From Halodurantibacterium daqingensis (GTDB lineage Bacteria; Pseudomonadota; Alphaproteobacteria; Rhodobacterales; Rhodobacteraceae): a stretch of 64,000 bases of DNA. The notes under the pieces were generated by a model. It made no database searches and had not been told where the DNA came from. It saw nothing but the letters and a program-made list of their open reading frames with translations. Shown here piece after piece: positions 25,062 to 34,807 of this stretch (positions within the stretch are counted from its first letter, which is position 1; each line of letters opens with the position of its first letter). A program made the translations under genes and the position numbers. The stretch is taken from positions 124,001-188,000 of the forward strand of contig NZ_JBHTFQ010000006.1 of the NCBI RefSeq assembly GCF_042666235.1. The letters are read 5' to 3'.

Positions 25062-26051
25062 ATGGCCGCGAGAAAGACCCCCGAGAAATCGAATGTCTCG
25101 AAGGATGAGTTGCTGAAGTACTATCGCGACATGCTCCTGATCCGCCGATTCGAGGAAAAGGCCGGGCAGCTTTACGGAATGGGCCTGATCGGCGGCTTCT
25201 GCCACCTCTATATCGGTCAGGAAGCCGTGGTCGTGGGCCTTGAGGCGGCAGCCGAGGAAGGGGACAAGCGCATCACCAGCTATCGCGACCACGGGCACAT
25301 GCTGGCCTGCGGCATGGACGCGAACGGGGTGATGGCCGAGCTTACCGGGCGCGAGGGCGGCTATTCCAAGGGAAAAGGCGGCTCGATGCACATGTTCAGC
25401 CGCGAAAAGCACTTCTACGGCGGCCATGGGATCGTCGGCGCCCAGGTGCCGCTGGGTGCGGGTCTTGCCTTTGCCGACAAGTACAAGGGCAATGGCCGCG
25501 TGACCTTCACCTATTTCGGCGACGGCGCGGCGAACCAGGGTCAGGTCTACGAGACCTACAACATGGCCCAGCTCTGGAACCTGCCGGTGGTCTTCGTGAT
25601 CGAGAACAACCAGTATGCGATGGGCACCAGCGTGGCACGTTCCACCAAGTCGCCCAGCCTCTGGGAACGGGGCGCCGCCTACGGGATCAAGGGCGAGGCC
25701 GTGGATGGCATGGACGTTCTGGCGGTCAAGGCTGCTGGCGAAAAGGCCGTGGCGGCCTGCCGTGCGGGCGACGGTCCCTATATCCTGGAAATGAACACCT
25801 ACCGCTATCGCGGCCATTCGATGTCGGACCCGGCCAAGTACCGCACCCGCGAAGAGGTGCAGAAGATGCGTGACGAAAAAGACCCGATCGAACGCGTCCG
25901 CGACCTGCTCCTGACCGGCAGTCACGCGACCGACGATGACCTCAAGGCCATCGACCGGGAAATCAAGGCGATCGTCAACGAATCCGCCGAATTCGCCAAG
26001 AACAGCCCCGAGCCCGACGTTTCGGAGCTCTGGACCGATATCTACGCCTGA
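25062..26051 (+). CDS. pdhA: Pyruvate dehydrogenase E1 alpha subunit
   Basis: A 329-residue E1 alpha. The thiamine diphosphate motif runs from FGDGAANQGQVYE to VIENNQYAMGTS. SYRDHGHMLACG and the phosphorylation-loop-like YRGHSMSDP are also present. With PdhB it decarboxylates pyruvate and reductively acetylates the lipoyl group of E2. It is the first gene of pdhA-pdhB-pdhC, with a good promoter and a possible operator just upstream. The start follows cagggagagg. Confidence 0.97.
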   Translation: MAARKTPEKSNVSKDELLKYYRDMLLIRRFEEKAGQLYGMGLIGGFCHLYIGQEAVVVGLEAAAEEGDKRITSYRDHGHMLACGMDANGVMAELTGREGGYSKGKGGSMHMFSREKHFYGGHGIVGAQVPLGAGLAFADKYKGNGRVTFTYFGDGAANQGQVYETYNMAQLWNLPVVFVIENNQYAMGTSVARSTKSPSLWERGAAYGIKGEAVDGMDVLAVKAAGEKAVAACRAGDGPYILEMNTYRYRGHSMSDPAKYRTREEVQKMRDEKDPIERVRDLLLTGSHATDDDLKAIDREIKAIVNESAEFAKNSPEPDVSELWTDIYA

Positions 26052-26065
26052 GGGGGACGAAAGAC

Positions 26066-27472
26066 ATGGCAACCGAAATCCTGATGCCCGCGCTTTCGCC
26101 CACGATGGAGGAAGGCACCCTCGCGAAATGGCTGGTGAAAGAGGGTGACAGCGTCACCGCGGGCCAGATCATCGCCGAGATCGAGACCGACAAGGCAACG
26201 ATGGAGTTCGAAGCGGTCGATGAAGGCACGGTCGGCAAGCTTCTGATCGCCGAAGGCACGGCGGGCGTGAAGGTCAACACGCCCATCGCCGTTCTGGTCG
26301 ATGAGGGAGAGAGCCTCGGCGAAGGCCAGAACCGCACCGGCAAGTCCGAGGATGTCGGCGGCGAAAAACCCGGCGTCGAGAAGGCAGACAAGGCGCTGCC
26401 GAAGGATCTGCCGGCCGCTGCCGCGCCGCAGGCCGCGCCCCCGGCTGCCCCCAGGGTCGCGCGCGATCCCGATTGGCCGGAAGGCACGGAAATGAAGACC
26501 CAGACGGTGCGCGAGGCCCTGCGCGACGCGATGGCCGAGGAAATGCGCCGCGAGGAAACCGTCTACCTGATGGGTGAGGAAGTCGGCGAGTATCAGGGGG
26601 CCTACAAGATCAGCCAGGGCCTGCTGGACGAGTTCGGCGCCAAGCGCGTGATCGACACGCCCATTACCGAACACGGCTTTGCCGGCATCGCCGTCGGCTC
26701 GGCCTTTGGCGGGCTGCGCCCGATCGTCGAGTTCATGACCTTCAACTTCGCCATGCAGGCGATCGACCAGATCATCAACTCGGCGGCGAAGACGCTTTAC
26801 ATGTCGGGCGGGCAGATGGGCTGCCCGATCGTGTTCCGCGGCCCGAACGGCGCCGCCGCCCGTGTGGGCGCGCAGCACAGCCAGGATTACGCAGCCTGGT
26901 ATGCGCAGATCCCGGGCCTCAAGGTGGTGATGCCCTATTCGGCGGCCGATGCGAAGGGCCTTCTGAAGACGGCGATCCGCGACGCAAACCCGGTGATCTT
27001 CCTCGAGAACGAAATCCTCTATGGCCGCAGCTTCGAGGTGCCGGTTCTGGATGATTTCACCGTTCCCTTCGGCAAGGCAAAGATCTGGCGCGAAGGCACC
27101 GATGTCACGATCGTCTCTTTCGGGATCGGCATGACCTATGCGCTGGAAGCCGCCGAGAAGCTTGCCGAGGACGGGATCAGCGCCGAGGTGCTTGACCTTC
27201 GCACGATCCGCCCGATGGATACCGAGGCGATCATCCAGTCGGTCAAGAAAACCAATCGTTGCGTCACGGTCGAGGAAGGCTGGCCGCAGGGTTCGGTCGG
27301 CAACTATATCAGTTCGGTGCTGATGCAGCAGGCATTCGATTATCTCGATGCCCCGGTCATCAACCTGACCGGCAAGGACGTGCCGATGCCCTATGCGGCA
27401 AATCTCGAGAAACTCGCGCTGGTCACGACGGCCGAGGTGATCGAGGCGGTCAAGCAAGTCACCTACCGGTAA
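26066..27472 (+). CDS. pdhB: Pyruvate dehydrogenase E1 beta subunit with N-terminal lipoyl domain
   Basis: A 468-residue protein. An N-terminal lipoyl domain (about residues 1-80, lipoyl Lys in ETDKATMEF) and an Ala/Pro linker precede the E1 beta body (from about 140; TPITEHGFAGIAVGSAFGG, GPNGAAARVGAQHSQ, VTVEEGWPQGSVG). A lipoyl domain on E1 beta is a known feature of alphaproteobacterial pyruvate dehydrogenases. The first 30 or so residues match those of PdhC almost exactly, so the lipoyl domains probably arose by duplication or are kept alike by gene conversion. Confidence 0.97.
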   Translation: MATEILMPALSPTMEEGTLAKWLVKEGDSVTAGQIIAEIETDKATMEFEAVDEGTVGKLLIAEGTAGVKVNTPIAVLVDEGESLGEGQNRTGKSEDVGGEKPGVEKADKALPKDLPAAAAPQAAPPAAPRVARDPDWPEGTEMKTQTVREALRDAMAEEMRREETVYLMGEEVGEYQGAYKISQGLLDEFGAKRVIDTPITEHGFAGIAVGSAFGGLRPIVEFMTFNFAMQAIDQIINSAAKTLYMSGGQMGCPIVFRGPNGAAARVGAQHSQDYAAWYAQIPGLKVVMPYSAADAKGLLKTAIRDANPVIFLENEILYGRSFEVPVLDDFTVPFGKAKIWREGTDVTIVSFGIGMTYALEAAEKLAEDGISAEVLDLRTIRPMDTEAIIQSVKKTNRCVTVEEGWPQGSVGNYISSVLMQQAFDYLDAPVINLTGKDVPMPYAANLEKLALVTTAEVIEAVKQVTYR

Positions 27473-27484
27473 GGAGACACGGAT

Positions 27485-28813
27485 ATGGCAACCGAAATCC
27501 TGATGCCCGCCCTGTCACCCACGATGGAGGAAGGGACGCTCGCCAGATGGTTGGTGAAAGAGGGCGACACAGTGTCGTCCGGCGATATCCTGGCCGAGAT
27601 CGAGACCGACAAGGCCACGATGGAGTTCGAGGCCGTTGATGAAGGCGTGATCGGCAAGATCCTCGTGGCAGCGGGCACGGCGGGTGTGAAGGTCAACCAG
27701 CCGATCGCTCTCCTCGTGGAAGAGGGCGAAGAGGTCACGGACACGCCGAAGCCGACGGCCCCTGCCTCTGCGCAGGATGCAAAGGCTGCCAAGGAGGCAG
27801 AGCCGCTGCGCGAAGCCGGTCGCACCGACGCCGATCCTGCGCCGCAGAAGACGGGCTCGGAAGCGCCCCAAAGGCAAGGAGAGCGCATCTTCGCCTCGCC
27901 CCTCGCCCGGCGCATCGCAGCCGAGAAGGGTCTCGATCTGGGGTCGATCCAGGGCTCCGGCCCGCGAGGACGGATCGTGAAGGCGGATGTCGAAGGCGCG
28001 GCTGCCATGCCCAAGGCCGCCGCGGCCCCTGCTCCCGCCGCCAAGGCCGAAGCGCCCAGGGCGGAACCGGTCAAGCCCGCCGGCGCCTCTGCCGATGCGG
28101 TGGCGAAGATGTACGAAGGCCGGGCCTATGAGGAAGTCACCCTCGACGGCATGCGCCGCACGATTGCCGCACGGCTGTCCGAGGCCAAGCAGACCATTCC
28201 GCATTTCTACCTGCGCCGCGAGGTTCAGCTTGACGCGCTGATGAAGTTCCGCAGCACGCTCAATGCCCAGCTCGAGGGGCGCGGCGTGAAGCTCTCGGTC
28301 AACGACTTCATCATCAAGGCCGCCGCGATGGCGCTGCAGACGGTTCCCGACGCGAATGCCGTCTGGGCCGGCGACCGCATCCTGCGGCTGAAGCCGTCGG
28401 ACGTCGCCGTGGCCGTCGCGGTCGAGGGCGGGCTGTTCACCCCGGTCCTCAAGGATGCGCATCAGAAATCGCTTTCTGCGCTGTCGGCCGAAATGAAGGA
28501 TCTGGCCGGACGCGCGCGCAACAAGAAACTGGCCCCGCATGAATATGTGGGTGGATCGATGGCCATCTCGAACCTCGGCATGTTCGGGATCGAGAACTTC
28601 GATGCCGTCATCAACCCGCCGCATGGCAGCATCCTGGCGGTGGGCGCCGGGCTGAAGAAGCCGGTTGTGGGGGCGGATGGGGAACTGACGGTCGCGACGG
28701 TGATGTCGATGACGCTTTCGGTGGACCACCGGGTCATCGACGGTGCGCTCGGGGCGCAGTTCCTGCAGGCGGTGATCGAGAATCTCGAGAACCCGATGGC
28801 AATGCTTGCCTGA
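27485..28813 (+). CDS. pdhC: Pyruvate dehydrogenase E2, dihydrolipoamide acetyltransferase
   Basis: A 442-residue E2. It has one lipoyl domain (Lys in ETDKATMEF, about residue 42), an Ala/Glu/Pro linker, a peripheral subunit-binding domain (IFASPLARRIAAEKGLDL, about 139-175), a second linker and the acyltransferase core with DHRVIDGALGAQFL near the C terminus. It moves the acetyl group to CoA and forms the complex core. It lies 12 bp after pdhB. The E3 gene (lpd) is not in the window. Confidence 0.97.
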   Translation: MATEILMPALSPTMEEGTLARWLVKEGDTVSSGDILAEIETDKATMEFEAVDEGVIGKILVAAGTAGVKVNQPIALLVEEGEEVTDTPKPTAPASAQDAKAAKEAEPLREAGRTDADPAPQKTGSEAPQRQGERIFASPLARRIAAEKGLDLGSIQGSGPRGRIVKADVEGAAAMPKAAAAPAPAAKAEAPRAEPVKPAGASADAVAKMYEGRAYEEVTLDGMRRTIAARLSEAKQTIPHFYLRREVQLDALMKFRSTLNAQLEGRGVKLSVNDFIIKAAAMALQTVPDANAVWAGDRILRLKPSDVAVAVAVEGGLFTPVLKDAHQKSLSALSAEMKDLAGRARNKKLAPHEYVGGSMAISNLGMFGIENFDAVINPPHGSILAVGAGLKKPVVGADGELTVATVMSMTLSVDHRVIDGALGAQFLQAVIENLENPMAMLA

Positions 28814-28820
28814 TCCGGGC

Positions 28821-28869
28821 GTCCCGGGGCTCTGCCCCGGACCCCGGGATATTTGTGCCAAGAAGAAAC
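28821..28869 (+). repeat. Likely dispersed Rhodobacterales intergenic element
   Basis: Directly after pdhC: hairpin ccggggc-tct-gccccgg (28824-28840), then ccccgggatatttgtgccaa and gaagaaa. Hairpin plus a gggatattt...aagaagaaa tail is a recurring pattern after genes in Rhodobacterales genomes, as far as I recall. Only one clear copy is in this window, so the repeat call rests on memory, not on comparison here. Confidence 0.45.
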
Positions 28870-28903
28870 AGCGCCCCGACTCCGACAGCGGAATCGGGGC
28901 GCT
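28870..28903 (+). terminator. Terminator-like hairpin after the pdh operon
   Basis: Stem agcgccccgactcc / ggaatcggggcgct (one G-T pair) with a 6-nt loop, followed by TTCTCCTT. Probable end of the pdhABC transcript. Confidence 0.75.
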
Positions 28904-29023
28904 TTCTCCTTGGGCGGTCATCGGCGTCCCCGCCTGTACCGCTCCTTCAGTCTGGCAGGCGATGGTTAATGAAATGCTAACGTCCGAGGGCGCCCCCCGC
29001 CGAAACGGAAGGCCGCCGAGCGC

Positions 29024-29827
29024 TCAGGGCTTGAGAAGATGATCCATGCTGATCGAGGGCTGTGCACAACCGGCTTCGCCCACCACCCGCGCCGGAACGC
29101 CCGCGACGGTCGAACATTCCGGAACGTCCTGCAGCACGACCGATCCGGCCGCGATCCGGCTGCAATGGCCCACGTGGATATTGCCCAGGACCTTGGCGCC
29201 GGCACCGATCAGCACGCCGTTGCCGATCTTGGGATGGCGGTCGCCGTCCTCCTTGCCGGTGCCGCCAAGCGTGACCGAATGCAGCATCGAGACATTATCG
29301 CCCACCACTGCGGTTTCACCAATCACGATGGAATGGGCATGGTCGATCATGATCCCCTTGCCGAGCCGCGCGCCGGGATGGATGTCGACCCCGAAAACCT
29401 CGGAAACCCGCATCTGGATGAAATAGGCCAGATCCCGCCGGCCCCGCTGGTAAAGCCAGTGACCCACCCGATAGGCCTGAACCGCCTGGTAGCCCTTGAA
29501 GAACAGGATCGGCTGGATGAAGCGGTGGCAGGCAGGATCGCGGTCATAAACCGCGACCAGATCGGCGCGGGCGGCCTGACCAAGCTCGGGCGCTGCGGCA
29601 TAGGCCTCATCCGCGATTTCGCGCAACAGCTGCTCCGGCATCTCGCCGGAGGCGAGCTTCAACGAAAACCGGTAGGCCAGCGCCCGCTCCATCGTCGGAT
29701 GGTGCAGCAGGCTGGAATGGATCAGCCCGCCCAGAAGCGGCTCCTGGGCGACGGCCTCACGGCCCTCTTCGCAGATCCGTTCCCAGACCGGATCGATCTT
29801 CGCGAGCTTGGGGCGCTTTTCTGCCAT
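29024..29827 (-). CDS. cysE: Serine O-acetyltransferase
   Basis: A 267-residue CysE. A helical N-terminal domain is followed by a left-handed beta-helix with MIDHAHSIVIGETAVVGD (catalytic Asp-His), HSVTLGGTG and RHPKIGNGVLIGAGAKVLG. It acetylates serine, the first committed step to cysteine. The start at MAEKRPKLA has agaggacgag upstream; an in-frame ATG farther up gives an unlikely leader. It lies immediately downstream of the GTA cluster on the same strand, the same arrangement as recalled for Rhodobacter capsulatus. Confidence 0.96.
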   Translation of the reverse strand: MAEKRPKLAKIDPVWERICEEGREAVAQEPLLGGLIHSSLLHHPTMERALAYRFSLKLASGEMPEQLLREIADEAYAAAPELGQAARADLVAVYDRDPACHRFIQPILFFKGYQAVQAYRVGHWLYQRGRRDLAYFIQMRVSEVFGVDIHPGARLGKGIMIDHAHSIVIGETAVVGDNVSMLHSVTLGGTGKEDGDRHPKIGNGVLIGAGAKVLGNIHVGHCSRIAAGSVVLQDVPECSTVAGVPARVVGEAGCAQPSISMDHLLKP

Positions 29828-29855
29828 GATCTCGTCCTCTGCGGCGACCTTCCCT

Positions 29856-30206
29856 TCAGGTAACCTTTGCCTCGCGCGGGAAAAGAGGACAAGTCCGAAA
29901 AAAGGCGGAACCACGGCCCGCCCGCCCTGCGCGGCTGCGCAAGGCGGACAGAACCGTCAGAAGCGCATCCAGGTAATCCGCATCGTCGAGGAACGGCTCG
30001 TCCTGTCGCGGATAGCGTGCGGCTGCGTCCATGAGCGTCCCGTTGCCATAGGTGGCATGGCTGCGGCCCAGCCGCTTGCGACAGCAATCGGCCAGATGCG
30101 CCTCATAGAGCAGCCGGTCCATCATCGCCGCCCGTTCATGGCGCGGCAGCGGCAGCAGCATGCGTGCCGCCGCGATCGCATCCCCCATCAGAACCCGCCG
30201 CATCAC
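29856..30206 (-). CDS. GTA-associated conserved hypothetical, 116 aa
   Basis: A 116-residue, helix-rich basic/acidic protein starting MMRRVLMGDAIAAARMLLPL and containing a Cys pair (ADCCRKRLG). It has no known domain that I recognise. The start overlaps the preceding DUF2793 gene by 4 bases (ATGA), so it is translationally coupled to the tail end of the GTA operon. It lies between that gene and cysE. It may be an accessory GTA protein or an unrelated gene captured by the operon. Confidence 0.7.
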   Translation of the reverse strand: MMRRVLMGDAIAAARMLLPLPRHERAAMMDRLLYEAHLADCCRKRLGRSHATYGNGTLMDAAARYPRQDEPFLDDADYLDALLTVLSALRSRAGRAGRGSAFFRTCPLFPREAKVT

Positions 30207-30913
30207 GGGGACGGCAGGCCGACTTCGAACAGATGCAGCGCGATCCGCACCTCGCCGCCGGTAAAGCTGCCGCCTGTGGCCGTCAGAACCAGAGGGGTGT
30301 TTTCGTAAAAGCTCATGGGCGTCGACAGGAGTCCGCGCGCCCAGGATCCCGTCTGCAGGCCAAGGCCCGATCCAAAGCGGTTGAGCGCGCCGGGATTGCC
30401 CAACTGCCAGCCTGTCAGCGTCCCGGTGATCGGCGCAAGCACCCGTGCCGTGACGGCCAGCAGCATCGTTCCTGCCGGAACAACCGGGCTGGTCTGCGAC
30501 GAACTGCCGGCCGTGATCGGGTGATCGAATTCGCTGACGCGGAAGAACGACCCGGCCCGTGCCGGCGAGAGCGCGACCGCGCCGCTGCGCCAGGCGGCGC
30601 CGTCAAAGACTGCCTGCATGTGTTCCGCGGCGATCCATGCGGTCCATCCGGGGCGCGGGCTGACAAAGCTCCAACCGCCGTTCTGGAACAGGGCCAGCTT
30701 GCCGCCCTGCCCCTCCCAATCGTTCACCGCGCCTTGCGGAACGGCCCAGACCTGGCCCTCGGTCGCCGCGACCGGTGGAAGCACCACCGTCCGTGAAACG
30801 ATGACCAGCTTTGCCAACGCATCGAGACGTGTGAACGCCTCGTTCACCGTGACGTGTTTTTGTGCCTGGGCCGGTTGCACAAGCGGCAGGCCCATCTGAA
30901 CGGTCTCAGTCAT
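30203..30913 (-). CDS. DUF2793 phage/GTA-associated protein
   Basis: A 236-residue protein with the DUF2793 pattern: LPLVQPAQAQKHVTVNEAF at the N terminus, then AATEGQVWAVP and GGWSFVSPRPGWTAWI. It continues as a beta-rich C-terminal half. DUF2793 proteins are linked to phage tails and GTA clusters, and might contribute to tail fibres or host contact. Its start overlaps the g15 stop by 8 bases, so it is the direct continuation of the GTA transcript. The ATG at 30913 is set by the NEAF-containing domain boundary. Confidence 0.82.
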   Translation of the reverse strand: MTETVQMGLPLVQPAQAQKHVTVNEAFTRLDALAKLVIVSRTVVLPPVAATEGQVWAVPQGAVNDWEGQGGKLALFQNGGWSFVSPRPGWTAWIAAEHMQAVFDGAAWRSGAVALSPARAGSFFRVSEFDHPITAGSSSQTSPVVPAGTMLLAVTARVLAPITGTLTGWQLGNPGALNRFGSGLGLQTGSWARGLLSTPMSFYENTPLVLTATGGSFTGGEVRIALHLFEVGLPSP

Positions 30914-33900
30914 CGATCTCAATCCCCGTGAATGAACCGGCGCCATACTGCGCCGAAAGTTGTGCAACCTCGATCCTGAACGGTCGCTCGATGCCATCGG
31001 CAGCCTGCTCGGCCGCGCCATAGGTCCAGAAGGGCCGGGTCACGACCGTTTCGCGGCGCAGGGCCCCATCCTTCAGGATGCGAACCAGATAGGCTTCGCT
31101 TTCCTCGCCGAGCGGCACGTCCATGCCCGCCCAACTGTCGCCATCGATCCGCGTGCGGCGCAGCCATCTTGCCTCAAGCCCATCCGCCAATTGCCGCAGC
31201 CGCAGGTGGCAGGGGGCATAGGGACGCAGTCCGATGCCCCGGAAGGCCTCGACCAGATGGGTATAGGACGGATCATCATAACCGCACTGCGCCGGCCCGA
31301 TCCGGTAATGCCGCGCCAGATCCCGCGCCGAGAGCGGCAGGTCAATCTGGCGGACTGCAGCATTGAGCAGGACGACCCGACTGCCCGCCGGCCAGACCTC
31401 TGGCATGTCCTGTTCGGTGCCGGCCTGACCGCGCAGGCGGAGGCTCAGGTCATAGACTCCCGGGCCGACAAGATCCGCCCGCGCGAATTGCAGCACCTCC
31501 CAGCCCTGCGATGTGCCTGCCCCAATCGCCAGCGCATTGGCGCCGTTCAGCACCTCGGCCGGGCTGGCCGAGACAAGCGGCCCCGACATGCGCACCCGCA
31601 GCGGCGCCCCGCGATCCCAGACACCGGGGCGCGCCCGGTCAAGCGAGGTCAGCGTCTGGCCGATCACCGCGCGGTCCGAAAGGGTGCGGTTCAGCACATA
31701 GCCATTGTCTGTCTCGGCCTGCCAGACCGCCACCGCCCCCGGCCAGGGTGTGGCGGTCACCGCCAGATGCGGCGCATGCGCCACTTCGGTCCCGCGCAGA
31801 AGCGGCAGATCCAGAAACACCGGCAACACCGGCACCGGCGCCGCGAAGGGCCGCTGGCGCACCGGCAGGTCGGCGGCGTCGCTGGGCTGATAGACCCCCG
31901 GCTCCACGCGCACCGCCTCGATGTTCAGAACGCCCGCCTGCTCGACCCGGTCGATCCGCCAGCGGGCGCCACCCAGCAGCACCACATCCCCGGCGCCCAG
32001 CGCCGACGAGGGCGGCAGGGCAAAGCGCAGCCCGTCGCGTGCCACCCGCGCCTCGGCCAGCCAGCGTTCGGTCACGGCACGGGCCTCGGCCTCGGTGAGA
32101 GCCAGCGGCAGTTCCGAATGCGACACCGAGTGGGTTGCCTCGTCCGGGAAGATCGCCTCGACCGTGCGCGCGGCGTAATCCCCCTCGGCCTCGACAAAAC
32201 CCAGCCGCACCCGTCCCGCAATTTCGGCCTCAGGCGCGCGAATGGCCTCGGTCAGGGCATCCAGCCGGTCGCCCAGCGCCAGTTGCCCCTGGTCAAGCAT
32301 TCCATCCACGCGCCCGTCCCGCATCTGAAAGCGCAGCACGCCGTCGCGCTCGACCGCTTCGAAACCATGGGCCAGCATGAGGGGTTGCAGGGCCGCGCGG
32401 GCGCTCTCCACCGACGGCAGCACATAGCCGCGCACCAGCCCGTGCAGCCCGCTCACATCATAGGCGCGCAGGCCCGAACGTTCGCAAAGCTCGGCCACCA
32501 CATTGGCAAGCGGTTGCGCCGCAGTGCGCCCGGTCAACCAGTGGCCACGCGCATGGTTCTCGCCGTCCGCCCAAAGATCACGGTTGTTTGGAAAGGCCGG
32601 ATAGGGCCGCGCGTCCCAGGCCCAGACATGGGCGCGCGACATGTCCACCATGCGGCCCCCGTACATGTCCGAAACCGGATTATGCGCCGGATCGCCCCAG
32701 TAATCGGCCATCGCGCGCAGATACTGCATCTGGATCAGATCATCCCGCGCGCCCGATGAAAACCGTGGCAGGCTGGATTCCGACGATTTCGGATCGAGGA
32801 ACTTGTTCGGCTCGTTCGTTCCCTTGTCCACGGCGGCACAGCCAAGCTCGGTGAACCAGATCGGCTTGGAGGCAGGCTCCCAGGCGGTCGGATTTGCCAG
32901 ACGCTGCCCGTCAATCCGCTCGTGATGGGCATTGGCCCACCAGTTGCGCAGATCCTTGTAGCGCCAGATCCAGTGCTCGCCATAGGCGCCGTCCTCGATC
33001 GGAACGCGGTTCTGCGCCGCCAGCGCCTCGGGGCCGGGATAGTACCAGTCATAGCCCTCGCCGCCTTCGATATTGGCCTTCAGATAGTCCAGGTTATGGA
33101 TCGTGCCCCAGGCGGCATCAGCATGATCGTCGCCATCGCGCCAGTCGGACAGCGGCATGTAATTGTCGATCCCGATGAAATCGACATTTTCATCGGCCCA
33201 AAGCGGGTCGAGGTGAAAATACCGGTTTCCGTCGGCGCTGTATCCGAAATACTCCGACCAGTCGGCGGCATAGCTGATCTTGACCTCGTCGCCCAGAATG
33301 GCGCGCACCTCGGCGGCAAGCCGCCTGAACTCCGCCACCGCCGGAAAGCTGTCATTCGCCCCGCGTATCTGCGTAAGGCTGCGCATCTCGGATCCGACGC
33401 AGAAGGCATCGATCCCGCCCGCCGCCTTGCACAGATGCGCATAGTGCAGGATGAAGCGGCGATAGCCCCAGTCCTCGGGGCCGGTATAGATCACCTGCTC
33501 CCCGTCGATGCGAAAATCACCGGGCTGGCAGGATCCGAAAAACGCAGCCACCTCGGCCGCTGCGGCTGCTGTGCGGTCGGTGGTGCCGGTGCGTCCCGGC
33601 GCTTTTGCCGTGGTGATCCGCCCGCGCCAGGGCAGTGCCGGCTGGCCCTCTGCCCCCGTCCAGGGGTCTGGCAGGCTGTTCCCCTCGCGCTGCTCCATCA
33701 GCAGGAACGGATAGAATACCGCCCTCTGGCCCTGCGCCTTCAACGCGCGCAGGGCCTGGATGACCGAGGCATCGGCCGGCGTGCCGCCGTAGATCGGTCT
33801 TCCCTCGCGGCCGGCGATCACCTGCGCAGTTTCACGCGTCAACCCGCTTACACGCCAGGGCATTTCGCGCCCGTCGATAGCGGTCTGTTCCACCTTGGGG

Positions 33901-34796
33901 CGGACGCGGCACTGCCCGCAGCGCAGATCGTCCCCGAACCATGACGCAATCAGCAGCACCGATCCGACACGGGGCAGCTCCTCGCGCAGCTGCTCGAGCG
34001 AGACCGCAAGATCCGCCTTCCCCGAGGGCGTGTTGATATTGACGGGCAGAACCTCGCCCAGGCCCTTGTCGAAATGAACCGGCTGCGTGGCCAGCGCATA
34101 TTCCCCCGTCCCTGGCATGAGCGCGACGGCCTCGATACCGCGCACGAGATCGGGCACCCCGGGCGCCTCGGCCGGCCGGAATACCTCAAAGGTGAACTGC
34201 GGCACACGGTTGCCAAAGCGGCCAAGCTCCAGATCCTCGAGCACGACATAGGCAATCCCGCGATAGGCCGGCGCCTGATCCACCCCTTCAACCGCAGCGA
34301 TCTTGGCATCGGGAAGCTGATCCTCGGTGCCGGTATGAACACGCAGCGGCAGGTCATCGCGCGGGATCTCCTCGCCATCGGCCCAGACGCGACCGACCCG
34401 GGTAATGACCCCCTCGCACAGCGCAATGGCCAAGCTCACCGAATAGGAATGGCTGACCGTGGTAACCTTGGGCTGTGGCGCCCCCTTGCCGCCTCCGCTC
34501 GTGCTGCGCTCGGTCCGCTCGGCGAAACGTGTCGCCCAGATCACCTGCCCGGCCATGCGCATCCGGCCATAGACCAGCGGCACGGCCGCCCCTTCCGACG
34601 CACCGGTCAGCCGGAACCGGTCCACCTTTCCGGTCTCGACTGTCTCGGACCCCGCGCCCAGCAGCCGCTGGTCGATGACCCGGCCCAGCGTGGCGCCGAC
34701 CGCGCGGCCGATCACGGCGCCCGACAGCCCCAGAACCGTGCCGCCAAAACCCGCTCCGACCGCCGAACCGACGGCCCCCAGCACAATCGTCGCCAT
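30906..34796 (-). CDS. GTA gene 15, host-specificity/tail hub megatron protein
   Basis: A 1,296-residue GTA gp15. A glycine-rich hydrophobic N terminus (GSAVGAGFGGTVLGLSGAVIG) and a phage-tail hub section are followed by the GTA TIM-barrel-like domain (about residues 430-730; ISYAADWSEYFGY, FIGIDNYMPLSDWRDGDDHA). The beta-rich C-terminal part belongs to the tail tip. By analogy to Rhodobacter GTA it forms the baseplate tip and contacts the recipient cell. The start is ATG 34796, with a GTG just before. The frame is intact over its full length. Confidence 0.94.
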   Translation of the reverse strand: MATIVLGAVGSAVGAGFGGTVLGLSGAVIGRAVGATLGRVIDQRLLGAGSETVETGKVDRFRLTGASEGAAVPLVYGRMRMAGQVIWATRFAERTERSTSGGGKGAPQPKVTTVSHSYSVSLAIALCEGVITRVGRVWADGEEIPRDDLPLRVHTGTEDQLPDAKIAAVEGVDQAPAYRGIAYVVLEDLELGRFGNRVPQFTFEVFRPAEAPGVPDLVRGIEAVALMPGTGEYALATQPVHFDKGLGEVLPVNINTPSGKADLAVSLEQLREELPRVGSVLLIASWFGDDLRCGQCRVRPKVEQTAIDGREMPWRVSGLTRETAQVIAGREGRPIYGGTPADASVIQALRALKAQGQRAVFYPFLLMEQREGNSLPDPWTGAEGQPALPWRGRITTAKAPGRTGTTDRTAAAAAEVAAFFGSCQPGDFRIDGEQVIYTGPEDWGYRRFILHYAHLCKAAGGIDAFCVGSEMRSLTQIRGANDSFPAVAEFRRLAAEVRAILGDEVKISYAADWSEYFGYSADGNRYFHLDPLWADENVDFIGIDNYMPLSDWRDGDDHADAAWGTIHNLDYLKANIEGGEGYDWYYPGPEALAAQNRVPIEDGAYGEHWIWRYKDLRNWWANAHHERIDGQRLANPTAWEPASKPIWFTELGCAAVDKGTNEPNKFLDPKSSESSLPRFSSGARDDLIQMQYLRAMADYWGDPAHNPVSDMYGGRMVDMSRAHVWAWDARPYPAFPNNRDLWADGENHARGHWLTGRTAAQPLANVVAELCERSGLRAYDVSGLHGLVRGYVLPSVESARAALQPLMLAHGFEAVERDGVLRFQMRDGRVDGMLDQGQLALGDRLDALTEAIRAPEAEIAGRVRLGFVEAEGDYAARTVEAIFPDEATHSVSHSELPLALTEAEARAVTERWLAEARVARDGLRFALPPSSALGAGDVVLLGGARWRIDRVEQAGVLNIEAVRVEPGVYQPSDAADLPVRQRPFAAPVPVLPVFLDLPLLRGTEVAHAPHLAVTATPWPGAVAVWQAETDNGYVLNRTLSDRAVIGQTLTSLDRARPGVWDRGAPLRVRMSGPLVSASPAEVLNGANALAIGAGTSQGWEVLQFARADLVGPGVYDLSLRLRGQAGTEQDMPEVWPAGSRVVLLNAAVRQIDLPLSARDLARHYRIGPAQCGYDDPSYTHLVEAFRGIGLRPYAPCHLRLRQLADGLEARWLRRTRIDGDSWAGMDVPLGEESEAYLVRILKDGALRRETVVTRPFWTYGAAEQAADGIERPFRIEVAQLSAQYGAGSFTGIEIDD

Positions 34797-34807
34797 CACG
34801 CACTCCT

